Positions 35,042 through 40,231 of a DNA stretch of 40,231 nt are shown here, one piece after another; positions within the stretch are counted from its first letter, which is position 1, and each line of letters starts with the position of its first letter. Under the pieces are notes generated by a model. It searched no databases and was not told the origin of the DNA. It saw only the letters and a program-made list of their open reading frames with translations. Source of the DNA: Solihabitans fulvus (lineage in GTDB: Bacteria > Actinomycetota > Actinomycetes > Mycobacteriales > Pseudonocardiaceae); assembly GCF_008386585.1 (NCBI RefSeq), contig NZ_VUOB01000005.1, positions 1 through 40,231 of the forward strand. The letters are read 5' to 3'. A program made the translations under genes and the position numbers.

Positions 35042-35091
35042 ACTGCTAAGTTACCGGCGACTGAGCTAAGAACGGATCGCCGGAGGGCACC

Positions 35092-36378
35092 ATGACCACC
35101 ACCCGAACCGGGCCGACCAAGCCCACCCGGTTCCCCGGCGAGCGGTCGATGCTCGCCGGGATCCTGATCGACTCCATGGGCACCGGCATGTACGTGCCCT
35201 TCACGCTGCTGTTCCTCGACCGGGTCACCCACCTGCCGCTCGCCGCGATCGGCGCGGTGCTCACCATCGCGGGCCTCGCCGGCATGGCGTCGCTGCCGCT
35301 GAGCGGATGGGCGATCGACCGGTTCGGCGCGCGCCGGATGCTGTTCGTCGGCTACACCGTGCGCGGCCTCGGCTTCGCCGCCTACCCGCTGGCCACCTCG
35401 ATGCCCGTCTTCGTCGTCATCGCCGTGCTCACGGCGGTCAGCGCCAGCGCGGCCCCCGCCGTCCAGCAGGCCCTGACCGGCGAGCTGACCTCGGGCGGCG
35501 ACCGGGACCGCTTCCTCACCCTCGGGCGCGCGTGGCGCAACGGCGGGCTCGGCGCTGGCGGCCTGCTCGCCGGGCTGATCATCGCGGTCGCCGGCGATTC
35601 GGGGTTCCTGATCGCCGGGTGGCTCAACGCGGCGAGCTTCCTCGGCGCGGCCGTGCTGATGCACCGCATCCCGCGCGGCGCCGCGCCGACGAGGAGCGTG
35701 GCCAAGCCCATCGGCTACCGCGAGGTGCTGCGGGACCGCCCGTTCCTCGGCCTGACCGCCGCGAACTTCCTGGTGTCGATGGGCTACTCGGCGCTGTCGG
35801 TGCTGCTGCCGGTGTACGCGGTGCTCTCGCTCGGCGCGCCGCCGTGGCTGATCGGCGTGCTGTTCGGGGTCAACACCGCGCTGTGCGCGTTCGCCGGGGT
35901 CCCGGTCGGGCGGCTCGCGCAGCGGCACGGCCGGCGCACCAGGGTCGCGGCGCTCGGCGCGGCCGTGTTCGGCGCGTCGTTCCTCGGGTTCGCGCTGCTC
36001 GGCGTGCTGCACCCGGGCACGCCGTGGGTGGCCGCCGCGGCGCTGCTGGTGCTGACCGCCGGCTACACCGTCGGCGAGCTGCTGCACAGCCCGCCCGCCG
36101 GCGCCCTGTCGGTGGCCGCGGCGCCGGAGCTGGCCAGGGGCCGGTACCTGGCCACCTACCAGCTGTCCTGGTCACTGTCCACCGCGGTCGCCCCGTCCCT
36201 GCTGACCGGGCTGCTCGCGGTCGACGACAGGCTGCCGTGGCTGGCGCTCGCCGTGCTCGTGCCCGCGGGCGGCGCGCTGCTGATCGCGCTGGAACGGCGG
36301 CTGCCGGCCGACGCGGTGTCGCCGGAGGGATCGCCGAAGGCCAAGCGCGCGGCCGCCGCAGAGCTGGCGGCGGCCTGA
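35092..36378 (+). CDS. MFS exporter
   Basis: A 428-residue major facilitator with about 12 transmembrane helices. The motif-A-like loop between helices 2 and 3 is GWAIDRFGARRMLFVG, with a weaker equivalent GRLAQRHGRRTRV between helices 8 and 9. The C-terminal tail is Ala-rich and cytoplasmic. It probably exports small molecules by proton antiport; substrate unknown. ATG with a CGGAGGG site. Controlled most likely by the divergent MarR. It is convergent with the lanthipeptide genes, from which a strong hairpin separates it, so a role in lanthipeptide export is possible but not indicated by operon structure. Confidence 0.92.
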   Translation: MTTTRTGPTKPTRFPGERSMLAGILIDSMGTGMYVPFTLLFLDRVTHLPLAAIGAVLTIAGLAGMASLPLSGWAIDRFGARRMLFVGYTVRGLGFAAYPLATSMPVFVVIAVLTAVSASAAPAVQQALTGELTSGGDRDRFLTLGRAWRNGGLGAGGLLAGLIIAVAGDSGFLIAGWLNAASFLGAAVLMHRIPRGAAPTRSVAKPIGYREVLRDRPFLGLTAANFLVSMGYSALSVLLPVYAVLSLGAPPWLIGVLFGVNTALCAFAGVPVGRLAQRHGRRTRVAALGAAVFGASFLGFALLGVLHPGTPWVAAAALLVLTAGYTVGELLHSPPAGALSVAAAPELARGRYLATYQLSWSLSTAVAPSLLTGLLAVDDRLPWLALAVLVPAGGALLIALERRLPADAVSPEGSPKAKRAAAAELAAA

Positions 36379-36389
36379 CTGGGGGTGAT

Positions 36390-36423
36390 GCGCTGCGCCG
36401 AGGGGCAGCCCTCGGCGCAGCGC
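36390..36423. terminator. bidirectional terminator hairpin
   Basis: A perfect 15-bp stem (GCGCTGCGCCGAGGG with its complement) and a GCAG loop lies between the stops of the convergent MFS and lanA genes, 9 to 11 bp from each. It would end both transcripts. Confidence 0.8.
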
Positions 36424-36432
36424 GTCGCGTCA

Positions 36433-36552
36433 TCAGCAGATGGTGCCGGTGCCGCTGATCCAGGTGCAGCTCCAGTTCGAGCACATGGCGGCGCCGAGCT
36501 CCGGCTCCTCACCACCGGGCAGCAGCTCCAGGGCGTCCAGGTCGGTCTCCAT
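36433..36552 (-). CDS. lanA: class IV lanthipeptide precursor peptide LanA
   Basis: A 39-codon gene immediately after lanL, 54 bp from its stop. The leader is acidic and amphipathic (METDLDALELLPGGEE, then PELGAAM), with the LxxLELL pattern recognised by class III/IV synthetases. The C-terminal core is CSNWSCTWISGTGTIC if the leader ends at Met23: three Cys, three Ser and three Thr in 16 residues. Ser2-Cys6 and Thr12-Cys16 of the core have identical four-residue spacing suited to two lanthionine/methyllanthionine rings; Cys1 has no Ser/Thr before it within the core. The ATG is preceded by an AAGGAAG site. A strong hairpin follows the stop. No dedicated protease or transporter gene is adjacent, as is common in class III/IV loci. 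Confidence 0.88.
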   Translation of the reverse strand: METDLDALELLPGGEEPELGAAMCSNWSCTWISGTGTIC

Positions 36553-36606
36553 GGCAATCACTTCCTTTCGGTTGAACCAATCCCTCGGCGGGCGCCGAGG
36601 GCGGAT

Positions 36607-39333
36607 CTAGGGGAGCCACCGGCGGCGGCCGCCGTGCTCGAGCCGCAGCAGCAGCGCTAGCACGCCGGACAGCCCGGTGGAGTAGTCGGCCACGACGTCG
36701 ATGCCCGACTCGTCCGGCACGACCATCAGGTCGCCGCGTAGCACGGTGCGCGCCACGATCTGGTCGGTCAGGTCCTCGGCCCAGTCCCGGAACCGGGGCT
36801 CGCCGAACAGGTCCGCGAGGTCGAGCAGGTACTCGGCGTTGCCGGCGAGGCCGTGGCAGACCGCGACCGGGTCGGACCGCCTGCCTCGGTGCACGGCGAC
36901 GGCCGCCTGCTCGGCCAGGTCCCGGAACTCCTGCCGGCCGGTGGCCACCGCCAGCCTCGCCACGAAGGTGCCCACACCCGAGGAACCGTTGCACCAGTAG
37001 CGCATCGCCTCCGGCGGCCCCGAGTTCGGCCTGCGGTCGGTGCGCCAGGTCGCCGCGCCGCCGGCCAGCGTCGCACCGGCCGCGAGCGTGTGGCCGGCCT
37101 CCTCGGCGACGGCGAGGCACTCGGCGTCGCCGGTCGCGTCGGCGGCGGCCAGCAGGAACGCCCCGACGCCCGCGACGCCGTGCGCGAAGCCGTAGTGCTC
37201 CACCCCGGCGAGACCGGAGTCGAAGTCGGCCGGGATCGGCCAGAACACGCCGTCCTCGTGCCGCACCGCCGCCTTCAGCAGCTGGTCGGCCACCGCCCGC
37301 ACCCGGTCGAGGAAGCGCGGCTCGCCGGTCGCGCGCCACAGGTGGGCTGCGGCCAGGCCCGCGCCGGCGATGCCGTGGCAGACATCGGGATTGGGCCAGT
37401 CCGTCGGCAACGCGCAGGCCAGGTCGGCCGCCCGCGCCGCCAGCGCGGGGTCGGCCAGCACCCCGGCCGCGTCGTGCAGCGCCCACGCGGTGCCCGAGCG
37501 GCCGAAGTACAGGCCGGGCAGCGCGCTGGACGGCCTGTCGAGGTGGTCGGCGGTCCAGTCGGCCGTGGCCAGGACCGCGTCGAGCAGGTCGGGGCGGGGC
37601 CGGTGCCGCTGGGCGTCGGCGAGCACCGCGAGCACCCCGGCCGAGCCGTGTTGGATGGAGCAGGGCTCGTTGGTCTCGCCGTACTTCGAGGACCGCCACA
37701 GCCGCTCGGCCGTCGGATTCATCGTGCGCACCAGGAACGTCAGGCCGTCCTCGAGCACCCTGGCGCGGTCGGCAGCGGTTCGCCGGTCCCGGCGGGCGGG
37801 CGGCGGCGGGGCCGGTGTCGCGTCGTCGAGGGTGTCGAGGAAGTCGACGACCCGGTCGAGCGTCCACCGTTGGTCGGCGGCGTCCCTGGTCAGCCCGAGC
37901 AGGACCGGTTCAAACAGCGCCAGCACCGGGTCTTCGTCGCCGAGCAGCCGCACGAGGGCGGCGTTGCGGTCCTGCACCGGGCGCGGGGTGGGGTAGTCCT
38001 CGCCGTAGCTGGGCGCCGTGCCGGTCAGGGCGTAGACGAGCGTGGCGCCCAACGCGAACAGGTCGACCGCGAACCCTGGTGTCGGCCCGACGCCGGGGGC
38101 CGCGACGAGTTCCGGGGCCGCGTAGCCCGCGGTGACCCCGGTGATCCAGCGCGTGCCAGGGGCGGCGGCGACCTCAAGGTCGATCAGCACGAACCGGCGC
38201 TGCGGGGTCACCATCACGTTGTTGGGGTTGAAGTCCCCGAGGGTGACGCCGACGCGGTGGGCGGTGGCCACCAGGTCGACGAGCGCGCGGGCGGTGGCCA
38301 GGGCGTCGGCGAGGCCGTCGTGGGCGCGGCCGGTCGCCGCCAGCCGGTCGACGATCACCTGGCGCAGCGACGCGCCCGGCACGGACTCCTGCGCGAGCAG
38401 CGCGCTGTCCTGCTGTTCGAACAGCGCGACGACGGCGGGCGTCACGCCGGTGCCGGCGAAGCGTTCCAGCATGGCGGCCTCGTGCCGGACGACGTCGCGG
38501 GCGTCGGTGCCGTCCAGGCCTGCCCCGACGTGTCGGCGGCCCTGCTTGACCACGACCTCCTGGCCCGTCGTGGTGTCCACGCCCCGGTAGACGCCGCCCT
38601 TGTTGGCGTGCTGGATGGCCTCGCGGATGACGAACCGGTCGCCGAGCAGCACCGGCTTGGCCGTGCCCCTGGTGCGCGGCGGCGTCGCGGCGCGCTCGGG
38701 GAACGGGTCGCCCGCCCAGGGCGGCGGGCTGAACCAGGCGTTGCGTTCGTCGGCGAGCGGCGTGCCGTCCGGCGCGCGCAGCCGCGACTCGATGGTGCCG
38801 TCGTTGGTCAGCGCGGCCTTCGCCCAGAACACGCCGTAGCGGTAGGAGACCAGGCTGCCAGGCAGGTACCTGCGGTCCGACAGCACGCCGGGCCCCGGCA
38901 GGCCGACGGTGGCCTGGTGCAGGTCCTCGGCGACGGCGCGCAGCTGCTCGTCGTCGCGGGGGTAGACGGTGATGAACTTGCCGCCGCTGCCGCGCGGGGC
39001 GCGGGTGGAGACCAGTTCGGCGACGCGGTCGAGGGTGGCGGCGAACTTGAACGCGCAGCGGTGCCGGACCAGCGCGTGCGCCGCCCTGGCCAAGACCAGC
39101 GGCGCGGACAGCGGGGTGGCCGAGACGTGCAGCTTCCAGCCCTGGTCGCGGCGGGGCTCGTCGGCGGGCAGCAGGTAGCACCAGAAGCCCTCGGACCTGA
39201 TCTCCCACGTCCCGGCGTCGCGCGCCACCTCGGCCCGAGCGAGGTCGGTCAGCAGCGCGCCGTCCTCGGGGCGGCCAAGCGAGCGCCGGCGGATCGCCAG
39301 CGACCCCACGTCTGACCCCAGGTCCCGCACCAT
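36607..39333 (-). CDS. lanL: class IV lanthipeptide synthetase LanL
   Basis: A 908-residue three-domain lanthionine synthetase. Residues 1-225 form the lyase domain that eliminates phosphate. Residues 231-500 form a Ser/Thr kinase domain with K263 (EVVVKQ), catalytic D367 and N372 in TLGDFNPNNVMV, and D385 of the DFG-like LIDLE. Residues 525-905 form the LanC-like cyclase. Zinc ligands are present: C781 (RYWCNGSSGVG) and C826/H827 (AVCHGLAGN), which separates class IV (LanL) from zinc-less class III enzymes. It would phosphorylate Ser/Thr of the LanA core, make dehydro residues and add Cys thiols. ATG at 39333 with a GAGGGGG site. Upstream lie ACCGCAA repeats, and lanA follows after 54 bp. 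Confidence 0.95.
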   Translation of the reverse strand: MVRDLGSDVGSLAIRRRSLGRPEDGALLTDLARAEVARDAGTWEIRSEGFWCYLLPADEPRRDQGWKLHVSATPLSAPLVLARAAHALVRHRCAFKFAATLDRVAELVSTRAPRGSGGKFITVYPRDDEQLRAVAEDLHQATVGLPGPGVLSDRRYLPGSLVSYRYGVFWAKAALTNDGTIESRLRAPDGTPLADERNAWFSPPPWAGDPFPERAATPPRTRGTAKPVLLGDRFVIREAIQHANKGGVYRGVDTTTGQEVVVKQGRRHVGAGLDGTDARDVVRHEAAMLERFAGTGVTPAVVALFEQQDSALLAQESVPGASLRQVIVDRLAATGRAHDGLADALATARALVDLVATAHRVGVTLGDFNPNNVMVTPQRRFVLIDLEVAAAPGTRWITGVTAGYAAPELVAAPGVGPTPGFAVDLFALGATLVYALTGTAPSYGEDYPTPRPVQDRNAALVRLLGDEDPVLALFEPVLLGLTRDAADQRWTLDRVVDFLDTLDDATPAPPPPARRDRRTAADRARVLEDGLTFLVRTMNPTAERLWRSSKYGETNEPCSIQHGSAGVLAVLADAQRHRPRPDLLDAVLATADWTADHLDRPSSALPGLYFGRSGTAWALHDAAGVLADPALAARAADLACALPTDWPNPDVCHGIAGAGLAAAHLWRATGEPRFLDRVRAVADQLLKAAVRHEDGVFWPIPADFDSGLAGVEHYGFAHGVAGVGAFLLAAADATGDAECLAVAEEAGHTLAAGATLAGGAATWRTDRRPNSGPPEAMRYWCNGSSGVGTFVARLAVATGRQEFRDLAEQAAVAVHRGRRSDPVAVCHGLAGNAEYLLDLADLFGEPRFRDWAEDLTDQIVARTVLRGDLMVVPDESGIDVVADYSTGLSGVLALLLRLEHGGRRRWLP

Positions 39334-39398
39334 GTCGCCCCCTCGTGCCCAAGATCACCTGCCGGGTCAGAGTGTTGTTCGCGAAGGCCGCGCGCGGT

Positions 39399-39448
39399 AC
39401 CGCAAAACCTCTGGTCAGCACCGCAATGCCGACGGGGTGGTACCGCAA
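39399..39448. repeat. three ACCGCAA heptamers with about two-turn spacing
   Basis: ACCGCAA occurs at 39399-39405, 39420-39426 and 39442-39448, spaced 21 and 22 bp start to start. They lie 66-115 bp upstream of lanL, reading TTGCGGT on the lanL strand. Same-face direct heptamers are the kind of site bound by SARP or response-regulator activators. Function is inferred from spacing only. Confidence 0.45.
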
Positions 39449-39471
39449 TGACAGGTCGACCGTTGTCCACA

Positions 39472-39487
39472 TACCGACCGGTCGGTA
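39472..39487. promoter_or_regulatory. perfect 16-bp palindrome, candidate TetR operator
   Basis: TACCGACCGGTCGGTA is a perfect palindrome 10 bp before the HAD hydrolase start. Sites of this type (ACCGACCGGTCGGT) are common TetR-family operators in actinomycetes. No TetR gene is within the window near it; it may lie beyond the right end. Confidence 0.6.
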
Positions 39488-39497
39488 CCCTGGCCGG

Positions 39498-40163
39498 GTG
39501 AGCAACGAGCGAACGCGTCAGGTGGACGCGGTGGTGCTGGACTACGGCGGCGTGCTGACGGTCTCGGTCCGCCAGTTCATCGACGACTGGCTGCGCGAGG
39601 AGCGCGTGGACACCGAGCGCTACGCCGACACCATGCGCGGCTGGCTCAGCCACGAGGCCGCCGTGGGAAACCCCGTGCACCTGCTGGAGACCGGCGAGCT
39701 GACCGTGGCCGAGTTCGAGGCGCTGCTGGCCGCCGAGCTGCGCACCCTCGACGGCGCGCCGGTGCCCGCAGCCGGCCTGCTGCGCCGCATGTTCGGCCGC
39801 GCGACCCCCGACCCGGACATGATCGAGCTGGTCAGGGACGCGCAGGCGCTCGGCCTGCGCACCGCGCTGCTGTCCAACAGCTGGGGCGAGGGCTACCCCG
39901 AGGCCCTGCTCGCCGAGCTGTTCGAGGTCGTGGTGATCAGCGGCCGCATCGGGCTGCGCAAGCCGGACCCGCAGATCTACCAGTACCTGCTCGACCAGCT
40001 CGACATGCCGGCCGACCGCTGCGTGTTCCTCGACGACTCGCCCGCCAACGTGACCGCGGCCCAGGACGCCGGCCTGCACGCATTCCGGCACGCCGACGCG
40101 GCAAGCAGCCGCGCCGCGCTCAGCGCGCTCGTGCCGGCGCTGGCGGGGACGGCGCATCGATGA
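39498..40163 (+). CDS. HAD-superfamily hydrolase (epoxide-hydrolase N-terminal type)
   Basis: A 221-residue HAD phosphatase-fold protein. Motif I is VVLDYGGVLT (nucleophile Asp, with Gly-Gly where many have DxD), motif II LLSNSWG, motif III Lys in GLRKPDPQIYQYLL, and motif IV VFLDDSPANVTAA. The cap region lies between residues 20 and 95. The DYGGVLT variant suits the group related to the N-terminal domain of epoxide hydrolase and to proteins paired with an acyl-CoA dehydrogenase-like APH kinase. GTG at 39498. The stop overlaps the next start (ATGA), so it is coupled with the phosphotransferase. Confidence 0.87.
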   Translation: MSNERTRQVDAVVLDYGGVLTVSVRQFIDDWLREERVDTERYADTMRGWLSHEAAVGNPVHLLETGELTVAEFEALLAAELRTLDGAPVPAAGLLRRMFGRATPDPDMIELVRDAQALGLRTALLSNSWGEGYPEALLAELFEVVVISGRIGLRKPDPQIYQYLLDQLDMPADRCVFLDDSPANVTAAQDAGLHAFRHADAASSRAALSALVPALAGTAHR

Positions 40164-40231
40164 CGCCACCGCCCGGCCTCGACCTCGACGCGCTCACCGG
40201 CTACCTGCGCGCGACCCGGCCCGACCTGGTG
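40160..40231 (+). CDS. phosphotransferase (APH-like), 5' end only
   Basis: Only the first 24 codons lie in the window: PPPGLDLDALTGYLRATRPD. This matches the N-terminus of the APH-fold phosphotransferase family commonly found beside acyl-CoA dehydrogenases and HAD proteins in actinomycetes. It starts at ATG 40160 overlapping the HAD stop. The kinase motifs are beyond the window, so the assignment depends on this short segment and on context. Confidence 0.5.
   Translation, partial: MTPPPGLDLDALTGYLRATRPDLV

Noticed and set aside
36853..39315. 820-codon plus-strand frame opposite lanL
   Set aside because: Antisense to a complete three-domain LanL; composition is low complexity.
36607..39333. 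Class III (LanKC) assignment for the lanthipeptide synthetase
   Set aside because: The cyclase keeps the zinc ligands WCNG and CHG, which class III enzymes lack.

Overview
The window is high-GC DNA with strongly G/C-biased third codon positions, many GTG starts, 4-nt stop/start overlaps and actinomycete-type families: a SARP regulator, a class IV lanthipeptide synthetase, Family 2B encapsulins and several TetR, MarR, HxlR and MmyB-like XRE regulators. It looks like a chromosomal accessory region of a filamentous actinomycete, perhaps of the Pseudonocardiales. The genus is inference. I saw no tRNA, rRNA, CRISPR array or intact insertion sequence.

Layout. (1) 1-770: decayed material, namely a TPR-only remnant of a SARP/AfsR protein and a possible gene tail on the other strand. 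(2) 775-5968: small metabolic and regulatory units: HxlR regulator divergent from a luciferase-domain protein and a quinone-oxidoreductase-like enzyme, an M20 peptidase, TetR divergent from a small serine hydrolase, and a P-loop kinase-like protein. (3) 6074-17958, minus strand: the main system. Two tandem Family 2B encapsulin shell genes are followed by a polyprenyl diphosphate synthase, ispH, dxs, ispG and a DUF4239 membrane protein, with tight spacing and three short gaps or 4-nt overlaps. A full-length SARP regulator lies just downstream on the same strand. This reads as an isoprenoid-precursor operon with its own protein nanocompartment. (4) 18433-26714: GNAT acetyltransferase, M55 D-aminopeptidase (DppA type), a complete dipeptide/oligopeptide ABC importer (binding protein, two permeases, fused double ATPase) and an amidase, suggesting uptake and breakdown of D-amino-acid peptides or amides. 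(5) 26923-34983: a SnoaL-like protein, TetR plus carboxylesterase, XRE regulator divergent from a metallo-beta-lactamase-fold hydrolase plus a second carboxylesterase, a methyltransferase, a PPOx flavoprotein and a MarR regulator. (6) 35092-36378: MFS exporter divergent from marR. (7) 36433-39333, minus strand: a class IV lanthipeptide locus made of lanL and, just after it, a 39-codon precursor gene that is short enough to be missed by routine gene calling. (8) 39498-end: HAD hydrolase translationally coupled to a phosphotransferase that runs off the window.

How the genes work together. In the encapsulin operon, Dxs feeds the MEP pathway, IspG and IspH perform its last two iron-sulfur steps, and the polyprenyl synthase condenses the IPP/DMAPP produced. 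The shell proteins may enclose the synthase. Neither dxr/ispD/E/F nor a terpene cyclase is present here, so the rest must be encoded elsewhere. In the lanthipeptide locus LanL would phosphorylate, eliminate and cyclise the Ser/Thr/Cys-rich core of the precursor. Several divergent regulator/target pairs carry visible dyads between them that make good operator candidates.
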